Below, piece by piece: positions 1-8,181 of a stretch of DNA of 64,000 nt. The notes below the pieces were generated by a model that made no database searches, was not told where the DNA came from, and was given only the letters and a program-made list of their open reading frames with translations. Made by a program: the position numbers and the translations under genes. The DNA is from Lentzea guizhouensis (lineage in GTDB: Bacteria; Actinomycetota; Actinomycetes; Mycobacteriales; Pseudonocardiaceae): assembly GCF_001701025.1 (NCBI RefSeq), contig NZ_CP016793.1, positions 7,874,001 through 7,938,000 of the forward strand. The letters are read 5' to 3'. Position 1 is the first letter of the stretch. The number at the start of each line of letters is the position of its first letter.

Positions 1-225
1 TGGCTCGACGGCCCCGGCGTCCGCTTCTACCTCAAACTCACCGCTGAGTCGCGCGGCGTGACCGAGCAGGACGTGTACGACGAGATCGCCGCCCGCAACC
101 CGCTCGGCCGCATCCCGGCCGACGAGGCGTGCGCGGGCGCGGTGCTGTTCCTGTTGTCGCGCTTGGCCTCGGAGGTCACCGGCGCCACGCTGGACGTCAA
201 CGGCGGGGAGTACATGCCGGCATGA
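1..225 (+). CDS. SDR-family oxidoreductase, C-terminal part (cut by window start)
   Basis: Only the last 74 codons are in the window. The peptide ends with a pattern usual for classical short-chain dehydrogenases: R-x-P-L-G-R-I-P-x-x-E followed by A-x-x-x-x-F-L-L-S and then the terminal T-G-x-x-L-x-V-N-G-G-E-Y. In this family that end forms the last helix and strand of the Rossmann fold and part of the substrate lid. The NAD(P)-binding and catalytic Ser-Tyr-Lys parts lie upstream and cannot be judged, so the substrate is unknown. The stop overlaps the start of the next gene by four bases (ATGA), which suggests the two are translated together. Confidence 0.8.
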   Translation, partial: WLDGPGVRFYLKLTAESRGVTEQDVYDEIAARNPLGRIPADEACAGAVLFLLSRLASEVTGATLDVNGGEYMPA

Positions 226-689
226 CAAGCTTTCCGAGAACCCATTTCATCGAGTCCGTGGTCGTGGAGATCGAGGCGCCCGCTTCGTTCGTCTGGCAGG
301 TGCTGGTCGACTATGCCGGCTATCCGCAGTGGAATCCGTACACGCTCGCGGTGGCGACTTCCTTGGAGGTGGACTCGCCGATCGACTTGACGCTGCCCCG
401 GCCGGACGGGTCGCCGGGGACGTTCGTCAGCCGGGAGTTCGTTCGGTCCGTGGTGCCGTCGCGGTTGTTGCGCTATGACACCGGCGACACGTTTCCCGGG
501 TTGCTCGGGGTGCGGGACCAGTGGATCACGGCGCTCGGTCCGGACCGGTGCAGCTACTACACGTGTGAGACGTTCAACGGGAAGTACGCCGATGCCGTGG
601 TGGCGGCCCAGGGTGCCTATGTGAAGCAGGGGTTCGACTCCGTGGCCCACGCGTTGCGCGACCGGGTGGCCGCGCTGGTCAAGCACTGA
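222..689 (+). CDS. SRPBCC-family (START-like) protein
   Basis: A 155-residue protein. The N-terminal stretch E-I-E-A-P-A-x-x-V-W-x-V-L-x-D-Y-x-x-Y-P-x-W-N-P-Y is typical of polyketide cyclase/dehydrase-like SRPBCC proteins, which form one helix-grip fold around a hydrophobic ligand pocket. A longer reading frame begins at 129, but the ATG at 222 overlaps the stop of the upstream SDR (ATGA) and starts exactly at the conserved domain, so I chose it. With the SDR it probably forms a two-gene unit for modifying or binding a small hydrophobic compound. The ligand cannot be told from the sequence. It ends convergent with the next gene, overlapping it by about 11 bases. Confidence 0.8.
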   Translation: MTSFPRTHFIESVVVEIEAPASFVWQVLVDYAGYPQWNPYTLAVATSLEVDSPIDLTLPRPDGSPGTFVSREFVRSVVPSRLLRYDTGDTFPGLLGVRDQWITALGPDRCSYYTCETFNGKYADAVVAAQGAYVKQGFDSVAHALRDRVAALVKH

Positions 690-1552
690 CCGGGTCGGCG
701 AGCACCGCCGCGAGGGTGCGGGTCTGCACGCCTTCTGGATCAGGGCTCGACATGCCCGCCACGGTGACCAGCGCCTTCCACAACGCCCATCCCCTGGCGC
801 GGCGCCACGTCGCGTCGGGCAACCCCACCGCCGCGCGGAAGACCTCGCGTTCCGCACCGGTGAAGTACATCCACGCCATCACCAGGTCGCACGCGGGGTC
901 GCCGACCCCGCAGGTACCGAAGTCGATCACCGCCGACAGGGCGCCGCCGGCCGTGAGCAGGTTACCCACGGCCACGTCGCCGTGGAACCACACCGGAGCC
1001 GACGGCCACGCGGACGTGAGCGCCTCGGCCCAGACCTCCCGGCAGGCCGCCGCGTCGACGTGGCCCGCGAGCGCGTCGAGTGCCTGTTCCACCTGGTCGG
1101 CGTAGGCGCTCGGGTGGCAGCCTCGGAAGTAGGAGTGCCGTCCGGCGGCCGGGCGGTCCGCCGGGACCGCGCGCAACGCCACGAGGAACCGGCCCAGGTC
1201 CGCTGCCAGCCGCTCGCGGTCGAGTCCTGACGCGCTCTCGACCGTGGTCCCGTCGAGCCAGCGGCGGACCGACCACGGGAACGGGTACCGCCCCGGACGG
1301 CCGCCCGACCGCGACCGGCTCCGGCACGGGCACCGGCAGGTGCGCGGCCAGCAGCGGCAGGAACCGGTCCTCCTTCTCGACCGCCGCGACGTACCCCGGT
1401 GCGCTGGGCAGCCGCACCGCGAGGTCGTCGCCGAGCCGGAAGGTGCGGTTGTCCCACCCCTGTTTCGGCACCGGCCGCACCGGAAGGTCGCGCCACCGCG
1501 GGAACTGCTCCGCCACCAACGCCTCGACCAGCTGCGAGTTGATCTCGTCCAT
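679..1552 (-). pseudogene. Aminoglycoside phosphotransferase-family protein, frameshifted
   Basis: The first ~85 codons from the ATG at 1552 (M-D-E-I-N-S-Q-L-V...) read in one frame through W-D-N-R-T-F-R-L-G and V-R-L-P-S-A. From about 1305 the homologous sequence continues in another frame with Y-P-F-P-W-S-V-R-R-W-L-D-G. That second part carries the kinase hallmarks: the catalytic loop W-F-H-G-D-V-A-V-G-N-L and the metal-binding V-I-D-F-G-x-x-x-x-G-D-P. Together they make the usual ~290-residue APH/choline-kinase fold. The shift lies in the G/C-rich stretch around 1293-1308. No stop codon has built up on either side, so this is a recent mutation or a sequencing indel. Substrate unknown; members phosphorylate aminoglycosides, macrolides, homoserine and other small molecules. 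Confidence 0.75.
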
Positions 1553-1635
1553 CCGGCGGACCCCACCCAGCGGGGTTACACCGCGGTCACAGAGGTTTCG
1601 TCCAGGCGAAACGCGGGCTCCCTACGTTCCGAACC

Positions 1636-3270
1636 GTGACAGCTGACGTGGTCGAGCGGAGCCAGACGTCCGGAACCACCAAGGAAACCCTCGAGGACTA
1701 CACCCTGCGGTTCGCGCCGCGCACCTACCGCCGCTGGACGCCCGCCGTCGTGGGCGCGTCCGCGTTGGGCGGCATCGCCTACATGGCGGACTTCTCGATC
1801 GGTGCCGGCATCGGGCTGGCGCACGGGACCGGCAACGCGTTGCTGGCCATCGGGTTCGCGGCGCTCGTGATCTTCGTGACCGGGTTCCCGCTGGCCTACT
1901 ACGCGGCCCGGTACAACATCGACCTCGACCTGATCACCCGCGGGTCCGGGTTCGGGTACTACGGGTCGGTGCTGACGAGCGTGATCTTCGCGAGCTTCAC
2001 CTTCATCTTCTTCGCGCTCGAAGGCTCGATCATGGCCCAGGGGCTGCGGTACGCGCTGGGCATGCCGTTGTGGCTGGGGTACCTCCTGTCGACGCTGGTG
2101 ATCATCCCGTTGGTGATCTACGGGATGAAGGTGCTGGCGAAGCTGCAAAGCTGGACGAACCCGTTGTGGTTGCTGCTGATGGTGGCGCCGTTGCTGTTCC
2201 TGGTGGTCACGCAGCCGGAGTCGGTGCAGCGGTTCCTCGCCCACGACGGTGGTGGCAACGGGGTGAACACGGCCGCGGTGATGCTCGGGGCCGGGGTGTG
2301 CCTGTCGTTGATGGGGCAGATCGGTGAGCAGATCGACTACCTGCGGTTCATGCCGCCGCGCACCGCTGCGAACCGGCGGGCGTGGTGGACGTCGGTCGTG
2401 CTGGCGGGGCCGGGCTGGGTGGTGTTCGGAGCGCTGAAGCAGGCGATCGGCGTGTTCATGGCGGTGTACGTGCTGGACGCGGTCGGGGCCGTGGCGGCGA
2501 TCGAGCCGATCGAGCAGTTCACCGGGGTGTTCAAGCAGTTCATGCCGGGGTGGCTGGTGGTGCCGCTGGCGCTGGTGCTCGTGGTGCTGAGCCAGGTGAA
2601 GATCAACGTGACGAACGCCTACTCGGGGTCGCTGGCGTGGACGAACTCGTTCACCCGCGTCACCAAGCGGTATCCGGGGCGGCTGGTGTTCGTGTGCGTG
2701 AACCTGGCGATCGCGCTGGTGCTGATGGAGGCCGACATGTTCAGCTTCCTCAACAAGATCCTGAGCTTCTACTCCAACTGCGCGATGGCGTGGGTGGTCA
2801 CGGTCGCCACGGACATCGCGATCAACAAGTACGTGCTGAAGCTGTCGCCGAAGCAGCCGGAGTTCCGGCGCGGCATGCTGTTCGCGGTCAACCCGGTGGG
2901 CGTGGTGTCGTTCCTGGCGTCCTCGGGGCTGTCGATCGGTGTCTACTTCGGACTGTTCGGGCCGGCGGTCCAGCCGTACTCGCCGCTGGTGGCGGTGGGC
3001 ATCCCGATCGTGGTGACGCCGTTGATGGCGGTGCTCACGCGTGGGCGGTTCTACCTGCGGCGCACTGACGACGGGATCGCCGAACCGGTGCTGGACGAGG
3101 ACGGCAACCCGAGCAGGACGACCTACGAGTGCGTGGTGTGCCGGGAGCCCTATGAGCGGCCGGACATGACCGCGAGCGCGCTGGGCGGGGAGATCTGCTC
3201 GCTGTGCCTGAGCACCGACCGCTCGGGCGCGCACGTCTTGCCGGCGACTCCCGCCATAACCAACGTATAG
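1636..3270 (+). CDS. NCS1-family nucleobase/cytosine permease
   Basis: A 544-residue integral membrane protein with about 12 hydrophobic segments and the layout of the purine-cytosine permease family (NCS1), which imports nucleobases, allantoin or related compounds with Na+ or H+. The GTG at 1636 is used; the N-terminal E-D-Y-T-L-R-F-A-P-x-x-Y-R-R-W is typical just before the first helix. An unusual addition is a soluble C-terminal tail of ~60 residues with two C-x-x-C pairs (C-V-V-C and C-S-L-C), which looks like a small zinc ribbon, perhaps regulatory. It is divergent from the APH gene with 83 bp between. A strong inverted repeat follows the stop directly. Confidence 0.85.
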   Translation: MTADVVERSQTSGTTKETLEDYTLRFAPRTYRRWTPAVVGASALGGIAYMADFSIGAGIGLAHGTGNALLAIGFAALVIFVTGFPLAYYAARYNIDLDLITRGSGFGYYGSVLTSVIFASFTFIFFALEGSIMAQGLRYALGMPLWLGYLLSTLVIIPLVIYGMKVLAKLQSWTNPLWLLLMVAPLLFLVVTQPESVQRFLAHDGGGNGVNTAAVMLGAGVCLSLMGQIGEQIDYLRFMPPRTAANRRAWWTSVVLAGPGWVVFGALKQAIGVFMAVYVLDAVGAVAAIEPIEQFTGVFKQFMPGWLVVPLALVLVVLSQVKINVTNAYSGSLAWTNSFTRVTKRYPGRLVFVCVNLAIALVLMEADMFSFLNKILSFYSNCAMAWVVTVATDIAINKYVLKLSPKQPEFRRGMLFAVNPVGVVSFLASSGLSIGVYFGLFGPAVQPYSPLVAVGIPIVVTPLMAVLTRGRFYLRRTDDGIAEPVLDEDGNPSRTTYECVVCREPYERPDMTASALGGEICSLCLSTDRSGAHVLPATPAITNV

Positions 3271-3305
3271 CGCATGGGGGGTCTTGCGGCAAGACCCCCC
3301 ATGCG
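3271..3305 (+). promoter_or_regulatory. Perfect inverted repeat resembling the rifamycin-associated element (RAE)
   Basis: A perfect 15-bp inverted repeat: CGCATGGGGGGTCTT at 3271-3285 and its complement at 3291-3305, loop GCGGC. The centre reads GTCTTGCGGCAAGAC. The CTTGCGGCAAG core flanked by G-run and C-run arms is, as I remember it, the signature of the published rifamycin-associated element found upstream of rifamycin-inactivating genes in actinomycetes. The gene that follows is a rifamycin phosphotransferase, which supports this. It also lies directly after the permease stop and could act as that gene's terminator, though there is no T-run. Distance to the rph start is about 95 bp. Confidence 0.8.
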
Positions 3306-3398
3306 GCGCAGAATCTCCCGCCGTAGCCGGAACCTGCGGAAACACGGTGTCGATAGGACGCTGTGTCTGCGGTTCGGCGGATGGGGGAAGCGGTCCAG

Positions 3399-5960
3399 AT
3401 GGGTAACCACGTGCTCGGTCTCCAGGAGATCGACCGGTCGCAGGTCGGCGTCGCAGGCGGCAAGGGGGCGCAGCTGGGCGAGCTCGCGCGGATCGACGGC
3501 GTGCGCGTGCCCGCGGGTTTCTGCGTCACGACGGAGGCGTTCCAGCTGGTCCTGCAGGACGTGCCGGAGGGCCTGCTGGACAGGTTGGCGGGGCTGGGCC
3601 CGGACGATCGGGACGAGATCCGCACGAGTAGCGCGGAGGTCCGGCGGGTGGTCGAGGAGATCGGCGTTCCCGCCGACGTGGCGGCGGCGATCACCGACGC
3701 CGTCACCCGCCTGGGTGAAGATGTCGCGTACGCCGTTCGTTCCAGTGCCACGGCCGAGGACCTGCCGACGGCGTCGTTCGCGGGCCAGCAGGACACGTAC
3801 CTGAACGTCATCGGGGCGGCTTCGGTGTTGTGGCACGTCAGCCGGTGCTGGGCGTCGTTGTTCACCGAGCGGGCCGTGACCTACCGGCTGCGCGGCGGTT
3901 TCGACCACCGCCAGGTGCACATGGCCGTGGTCGTGCAGCAGATGGTGTTCCCGCACGCGGCCGGCGTCCTCTTCACCGCCGACCCGGCCACGTCCAACCG
4001 CAAGGTCGCCTGTGTCGAAGCCGCTTTCGGGCTCGGTGAGGCGCTGGTCTCCGGCCTGGTGAACGCCGACGTCTACCGGGTCCGCGACGACTCGATCACC
4101 ACCAGGTCCATCGCGTCGAAGGAGCTGTCCGTCGTCGCCGTGCCCGGCGGTGGGACGCGGACGGTCGAACCGGCGCGGCGCGACGAGCCCGCGTTGACCG
4201 ACGAGCAGGTACTGGAGCTGGTGCGGCTCGGCAGGCGGATCGAAGCGCACTTCGGCCGCCCGCAGGACATCGAGTGGTGCCTGGCCGGCGACGGGTTCCA
4301 GGTCGTGCAGAGCAGGCCGATCACGACGTTGTTCCCGGTGCCCGAGTCCGACGGCGCCAACCGCGTCTTCGTGTCGGTCGGCCACCAGCAGATGATGACC
4401 GACGCGATGAAGCCGCTGGGTCTGTCGGTGTGGCAGCTGACCACACCGCGACCGATGACGGAGGTGGGCAGCCGGCTGTTCGTCGACGTCACCCCGATCC
4501 TGGCCGTGCCGACCAGCCGCGAGCAGTTCCTGGACGTGATCGGCAAGTCCGACCCGCTGATGGGCGACGCGCTGCACACCGTCCTGGACCGCGACGGGTT
4601 CCTGCCGTCGTTCCCCGGCGAGGAGGCCCAGCCGATCCTCGGCGCGGCACAGGCCACGATCGAGACCGACCCGGACGTCGTCACCGAGCTGATCGGCGCT
4701 GCGGAGACCTCCGTCGCCGCCCTGAAACGGGACATCGCCGGCCGGTCGGGCGCTGACCTGGTCGAGTTCGTCCTCGCGGACTTCCAGGAGCTGCGGCGCG
4801 TGTTGTTCGACGCGCGCAGCAGCCAGGTGATCATGGCCGGGATGCAGGCGACCTGGTGGCTCAACGAGCACCTGTTCGAGTGGCTGGGCGAGAAGAACGC
4901 GGCCGACACCCTCACCCTGTCCGCCCCGCACAACGTCACCTCCGAGATGGGCCTGTCCCTGCTCGACGTCGCCGACGTGGTCCGCCGCCACCCGGACGCG
5001 GTCGCCGCACTGGAGGACTCGCCGGACTCGCTGGCGACGCTGCCGGCCGAGGTGCGCAAGGCCATCGGTGACTACCTGGACAAGTACGGCATGCGGTGCG
5101 TCGGCGAGATCGACATCACCCGGCCGCGGTGGAGCGAACACCCCGCCACGCTCGTGCCGATGATCCTCACGAACGTGCGGAACTTCGCCGAGGGCGCCGG
5201 CTCGCGGCGCTTCGAGCAGGGCCGCGAGGAGGCGTGGCGGAAGGAGCAGGAGCTGCTGGAGCGCCTGCTCGCGTTGCCGGACGGCGAGGCGAAGGCCGCA
5301 CAGACCAAGCGGATGATCGACCGCGTCCGGACGTTCATCGGGTACCGCGAGTACCCGAAGTACTTCATGGTGAGCCGCTACTTCGTCTACAAGCAGGCGC
5401 TGCTGGCGGAGGCCGGCCGGCTCGTGTCGGCGGGTGTGCTCGACACGGCGTCCGACATCTTCTTCTTGACGCTGCAGGAGTTCCACGACGTCGTGCGGAC
5501 TCAGTCCGTCCCTTCTGGACTCATCGCGCGCCGCCGGGAGGAGTTCCGTTCGCACGAGACGCTCACGCCACCGCGCGTGCTGACCTCGGACGGCGAGGCC
5601 GTGGCCGGTTCGTACCGCCGGTCCGACCTGCCTGCGGGCGCGCTGGTCGGTCTGGCGGTGTCGAGCGGGACCGTCGAGGGTCGTGCACGGGTCGTGCTGG
5701 ACATGGCGGATGCGGATCTCGCGCCGGGCGACATCCTGGTGACGGCGTACACGGACCCGAGCTGGTCGCCGTTGTTCGTGGCGATCGCGGGGTTGGTGAC
5801 GGAGGTCGGCGGGTTGATGACGCACGGGGCGGTGGTGGCGCGGGAGTACGGGTTGCCCGCGGTGGTCGGGCTGGAAGGGGCGACGCGGGTGATCCGGGAC
5901 GGGCAGCGGATCCGGGTGAACGGGACGGACGGGTACGTCGAGGTCCTGTCGGAGGCGTGA
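3399..5960 (+). CDS. rph: Rifamycin-inactivating phosphotransferase
   Basis: About 853 residues, the usual size for Rph. The enzyme phosphorylates the ansa-bridge C21 hydroxyl of rifamycins using ATP and water and so gives resistance. Domains in order: an N-terminal PEP-synthase-like ATP-grasp domain (G-G-K-G-A-Q-L-G-E-L near the start; R-S-S-A-T-A-E-D-L), a central helical rifamycin-binding domain (Q-M-M-T-D-A-M-K-P-L-G-L-S), and a C-terminal swivelling phosphohistidine domain with the catalytic His in G-G-L-M-T-H-G (about His809). The reading frame is open from 3363, but ATG 3399 has a good ribosome site (GGGGGAAG, about 8 bp upstream) and matches the start of the family; 3381 and 3363 are alternatives. 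It probably responds to rifamycins through the RAE-like repeat upstream. Confidence 0.93.
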   Translation: MGNHVLGLQEIDRSQVGVAGGKGAQLGELARIDGVRVPAGFCVTTEAFQLVLQDVPEGLLDRLAGLGPDDRDEIRTSSAEVRRVVEEIGVPADVAAAITDAVTRLGEDVAYAVRSSATAEDLPTASFAGQQDTYLNVIGAASVLWHVSRCWASLFTERAVTYRLRGGFDHRQVHMAVVVQQMVFPHAAGVLFTADPATSNRKVACVEAAFGLGEALVSGLVNADVYRVRDDSITTRSIASKELSVVAVPGGGTRTVEPARRDEPALTDEQVLELVRLGRRIEAHFGRPQDIEWCLAGDGFQVVQSRPITTLFPVPESDGANRVFVSVGHQQMMTDAMKPLGLSVWQLTTPRPMTEVGSRLFVDVTPILAVPTSREQFLDVIGKSDPLMGDALHTVLDRDGFLPSFPGEEAQPILGAAQATIETDPDVVTELIGAAETSVAALKRDIAGRSGADLVEFVLADFQELRRVLFDARSSQVIMAGMQATWWLNEHLFEWLGEKNAADTLTLSAPHNVTSEMGLSLLDVADVVRRHPDAVAALEDSPDSLATLPAEVRKAIGDYLDKYGMRCVGEIDITRPRWSEHPATLVPMILTNVRNFAEGAGSRRFEQGREEAWRKEQELLERLLALPDGEAKAAQTKRMIDRVRTFIGYREYPKYFMVSRYFVYKQALLAEAGRLVSAGVLDTASDIFFLTLQEFHDVVRTQSVPSGLIARRREEFRSHETLTPPRVLTSDGEAVAGSYRRSDLPAGALVGLAVSSGTVEGRARVVLDMADADLAPGDILVTAYTDPSWSPLFVAIAGLVTEVGGLMTHGAVVAREYGLPAVVGLEGATRVIRDGQRIRVNGTDGYVEVLSEA

Positions 5961-5968
5961 CACAAGAC

Positions 5969-6007
5969 CGCACGGCCCTGACCCGCTCACGTGGTCAGGG
6001 CCGTGCG
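5969..6007 (+). terminator. Hairpin terminator after rph
   Basis: A perfect 15-bp stem (CGCACGGCCCTGACC at 5969-5983, complement at 5993-6007) with a 9-nt loop, eight bases after the rph stop. No clear T-run follows, as is common in actinomycetes. Confidence 0.8.
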
Positions 6008-6141
6008 GCCGCGTCACGGCGCGAGGCCGGTCATGCCCTTGCTATTCACGACGTCGAACGGCACTTGGTCGTGCGTGGCCAGCCAGGAGCTCGGCTTCGT
6101 CCGCTTCGCACGTCCCGATTGCTCCCGTCAGACCGCAGTGG

Positions 6142-6310
6142 CCGACGGCGGTGTTCTGCGTCAACGACCTGCTGGCTGGGGATGCTGCAAGTCGTCCTGC
6201 GCGCTGGTGCCTCGGTGCCGGATTCGAACGGCGGCGTCCCCAACGAGTGCCCTACGCGGGCTTCTGCGCGGCGCGGTTCACCTCCGACCGGGAGAGGGAG
6301 ATGTTGAACT
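6142..6310 (+). pseudogene. Relic of a LacI-family regulator (C-terminal sensor domain)
   Basis: Three short pieces match the sensor domain of LacI regulators in the right order but in shifting frames: P-T-A-V-F-C-V-N-D-L-L-A from 6142, then M-L-Q-V-V-L-R-A-G-A-S-V-P-D about 25 bases on, then A-A-R-F-T-S-D-R-E-R-E-M in the first frame again (the usual position of P-L-T-x-V-x-Q-P-x-x-E). No start, HTH or intact frame remains. I read this as an old, decayed gene copy. It is weak evidence because each piece is short. Confidence 0.4.
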
Positions 6311-6617
6311 TCGCAGTTCCCAGGGCCCTGACGGTCGCGAAGAACAATCCGGAACCGCAGCGAGGACCTCCTCCAGGTGATCGAGGACGAGGTGCATGTC
6401 GACGGCGCGGTCGGTCACGGCGTTCCGGCGCAACGCCTCGCTCCAGCGTCTCGTGGGATCCCTGAGCTCGCAAGTCACGTCCCGGACCGGGCGATGACAG
6501 TCGTGGGCGAGCTTCGTGGCGTTGCGCCGGAACTACTTCGGGGGACTTGCTTCGCCGCCCCATCGCGCGTTCTTCTCCCCGGCTACTGCCAAGTCTGGAG
6601 GCGTCGGGCCAGCGGGG
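6311..6617. other. No gene recognised
   Basis: About 300 bp between the LacI relic and the membrane-protein gene. Short open frames exist on both strands; one on the minus strand (6278-6478) has a protein-like stretch (R-R-N-A-V-T-D-R-A-V-D-M-H-L-V-L) that I cannot assign. It may be another decayed gene. Confidence 0.3.
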
Positions 6618-7196
6618 TCACTTCAGGGAGCGCCTGCCTCGAGCCCTCCACACCGCGAGCCGACGGACGAGCCCGACGACGAGCAGGACGGTGCACGCCG
6701 CCATCACGAGCCACTTGGCCAGGGTGAAGAACGGCCCGAGCTGGTACGACGGCTCAAACCGTTCGGGGAAAGCCGCGGCCATCGTGAAGTGGTTGACATT
6801 CTCGGCGATGTCGAGAATCCACAGCAACAGCGGTAGCACGTTCACCCACTGGAGCCGGCTGGACACCGGGAAGAGCAAGGAGAGGGCCGCCGCGAAGAAG
6901 ACGCTCAGGCTCAGTACCGGGAACCAGAAATCGAGACGAAGGTAGAAGTCCTGGTACGCCTCGCGGCCGTCTGGGCCGAGGCCCGCCAGCAACGCATGCG
7001 CCCCGGCGGCGGACCAGGTCGGCACTTCTTCGTCCAACAGCCGTGCGCCGCGGACGCCATCGGCGGTGACAGCTCGGGAGCCAGCGGGGACGAGCACGCT
7101 GAACATCACGGTGCTGATGACCAGGGAGACCCAAAGAAGCACGGTGCTTCCTAAGAAGCGCCGGATGGCCGCTGAGGTCCTGAGGAGGCGCGCCAT
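6618..7196 (-). CDS. Four-helix membrane protein of unknown function
   Basis: About 192 residues with four predicted membrane helices: near the N-terminus (F-L-G-S-T-V-L-L-W-V-S-L-V), in the middle (V-L-S-L-S-V-F-F-A-A-A-L-S-L-L and L-P-L-L-L-W-I-L), and near the C-terminus (W-L-V-M-A-A-C-T-V-L-L-V-V). An acidic W-I-L-D-I-A-E-N-x-N-H motif follows the third helix. I do not recognise the family. The start overlaps the stop of the upstream chimeric fragment as TGATG (an in-frame GTG lies one codon earlier, at 7199), so it was probably coupled to that gene before the gene decayed. Confidence 0.65.
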   Translation of the reverse strand: MARLLRTSAAIRRFLGSTVLLWVSLVISTVMFSVLVPAGSRAVTADGVRGARLLDEEVPTWSAAGAHALLAGLGPDGREAYQDFYLRLDFWFPVLSLSVFFAAALSLLFPVSSRLQWVNVLPLLLWILDIAENVNHFTMAAAFPERFEPSYQLGPFFTLAKWLVMAACTVLLVVGLVRRLAVWRARGRRSLK

Positions 7197-7486
7197 CACG
7201 GTACCGACACCACCTTTCCGAAAGGGCGGCCCTGCTGGAGGTGGCGGATCGCGTGGTCGGCGTCGCGCGACTGGGAAGTTCGCGACACCAGCGGGTTGAT
7301 GGCACCGCCGGTGCGCGCGGCGAGCACGGACAGGTCACCGGGGTGTGCCTGAGCGCCGAGCTTCTCAATCGCGGCGGCGGACGTGTCAGAGCAGGCCGGG
7401 CCGACGACCTCGGGTCCGGCGGAGATCAGTTCCGGCACGACTGCGGAGCCGAGATGGCCAGAAGCACTTGTAACGAACATCCACAT
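7196..7486 (-). pseudogene. Chimeric remnant: SDR/epimerase N-terminus joined to MDR C-terminus
   Basis: From ATG 7486, after a weak ribosome site, the first ~68 codons match the start of NAD-dependent epimerase-like SDRs (F-V-T-x-A-S-G-H-L-G-S-A-V-V-P-E-L, the Rossmann glycine motif with one Gly lost to Ser, then V-V-G-x-A-x-S-D). The rest matches the very end of zinc-type alcohol dehydrogenases (I-N-P-L-V-S-R-T and A-I-R-H-L-Q-Q-G-R-P-F-G-K-V-V). An internal deletion between two neighbouring oxidoreductase genes would make exactly this. At 96 residues it has neither a complete Rossmann domain nor a catalytic site. The intact SDR at 12081 is a close relative of the first half. Confidence 0.7.
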
Positions 7487-7510
7487 GGGAGTCCCTTCAC
7501 AACCGTTGAT

Positions 7511-7587
7511 GTCACCTTGCGACATCACCGTACCTCATGAAGTCACCATGTGACATGACTCCGGCAGGAACAAAGTCGCAGGGTGAC
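7511..7587. promoter_or_regulatory. Three evenly spaced TetR-type operators
   Basis: Three copies of one imperfect palindrome lie in the divergent promoter region: GTCACCTTGCGACAT (7511-7525), GTCACCATGTGACAT (7542-7556) and, inverted, the complement of GTCACCCTGCGACTT (7573-7587). The arms are GTCAC/GYGAC around 3 bases. Starts are exactly 31 bp apart (about three helical turns). They lie between the chimeric fragment and the TetR gene, so the TetR protein is the likely binder, controlling itself and the leftward genes. Confidence 0.75.
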
Positions 7588-7605
7588 ATCAGATACGATC
7601 GCCAC

Positions 7606-8181
7606 ATGGCCCGCTGGCAGCCGGACGCACGCGGCCGCTTGGAGGCGGCCGCCCTGGAGCTGTTCGGCGAGCGCGGGTTCGACCAGACCACGGTCACCGA
7701 CATCGCCGCCCGCGCCGGCCTCGACAAGCGCACCTTCTACCGACTCTTCGGCGACAAGCGCGAGGCACTCTTCAGCGGCAGTGGGCACCTGGAGGAAATC
7801 CTGGTGAAGGCAGTGACCGAGACCGACGCCGACCCCTTCGAGGCGGTCATCACCGCCTTCCGCCGGGTCGCGCAGGTGATCTTCGCCGATCGCCTCGAGC
7901 TGATCCGAGTGCGGCACTCCATCATCGAGGCCAGTCCAGAACTGCAAGAGCGCGAGCTGCGCAAGATCGGTTCGCTGACGGCCGCAGTCGCCGCCACTCT
8001 GCGCGCCAAGGGCCTCCACGAAACCACGGCCACCCTGGCCGCCGAGTCCGGTATCACGGTCTTCCGGGTTGCATACGCCCGCTGGGTCGCACCCGGCAGC
8101 GACGCCTCGCTCGCCGACCTGATCGCCGAGACAGCCACTGAGCTGCGGACGATCGTGTCAGCCTGGGGCCGCGGAGGGTGA
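7606..8181 (+). CDS. TetR-family transcriptional regulator
   Basis: A 191-residue protein. Residues ~10-55 are a clear TetR HTH: L-E-A-A-A-L-E-L-F-G-E-R-G-F, then T-T-V-T-D-I-A-A-R-A-G-L and the recognition turn T-F-Y-R-L-F-G-D-K. The C-terminal helices form the ligand-binding dimer domain; the ligand is unknown. An open frame runs further upstream (7537), but ATG 7606 starts right before the domain and leaves the operators outside the gene. It is divergent from the SDR/MDR remnant and the membrane protein, the usual layout for a repressor and its target. Confidence 0.88.
   Translation: MARWQPDARGRLEAAALELFGERGFDQTTVTDIAARAGLDKRTFYRLFGDKREALFSGSGHLEEILVKAVTETDADPFEAVITAFRRVAQVIFADRLELIRVRHSIIEASPELQERELRKIGSLTAAVAATLRAKGLHETTATLAAESGITVFRVAYARWVAPGSDASLADLIAETATELRTIVSAWGRGG

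Noticed and set aside
5969..6007. Second RAE-like element after rph
   Set aside because: Strong hairpin but without the CTTGCGGCAAG core; position fits a terminator.
3150..6017. Very long open frame antisense to rph (955 codons)
   Set aside because: Typical shadow of high-GC coding sequence; low-complexity R/H/P/Q-rich translation, no family match, rph itself is certain.
6221..6229. GTTCGAATC on the minus strand, like a tRNA T-loop with a nearby CCGAGGCACCA end
   Set aside because: The T-stem does not pair, no matching acceptor strand lies upstream and there is no anticodon arm. The same bases fit a LacI-type V-P-D segment better.
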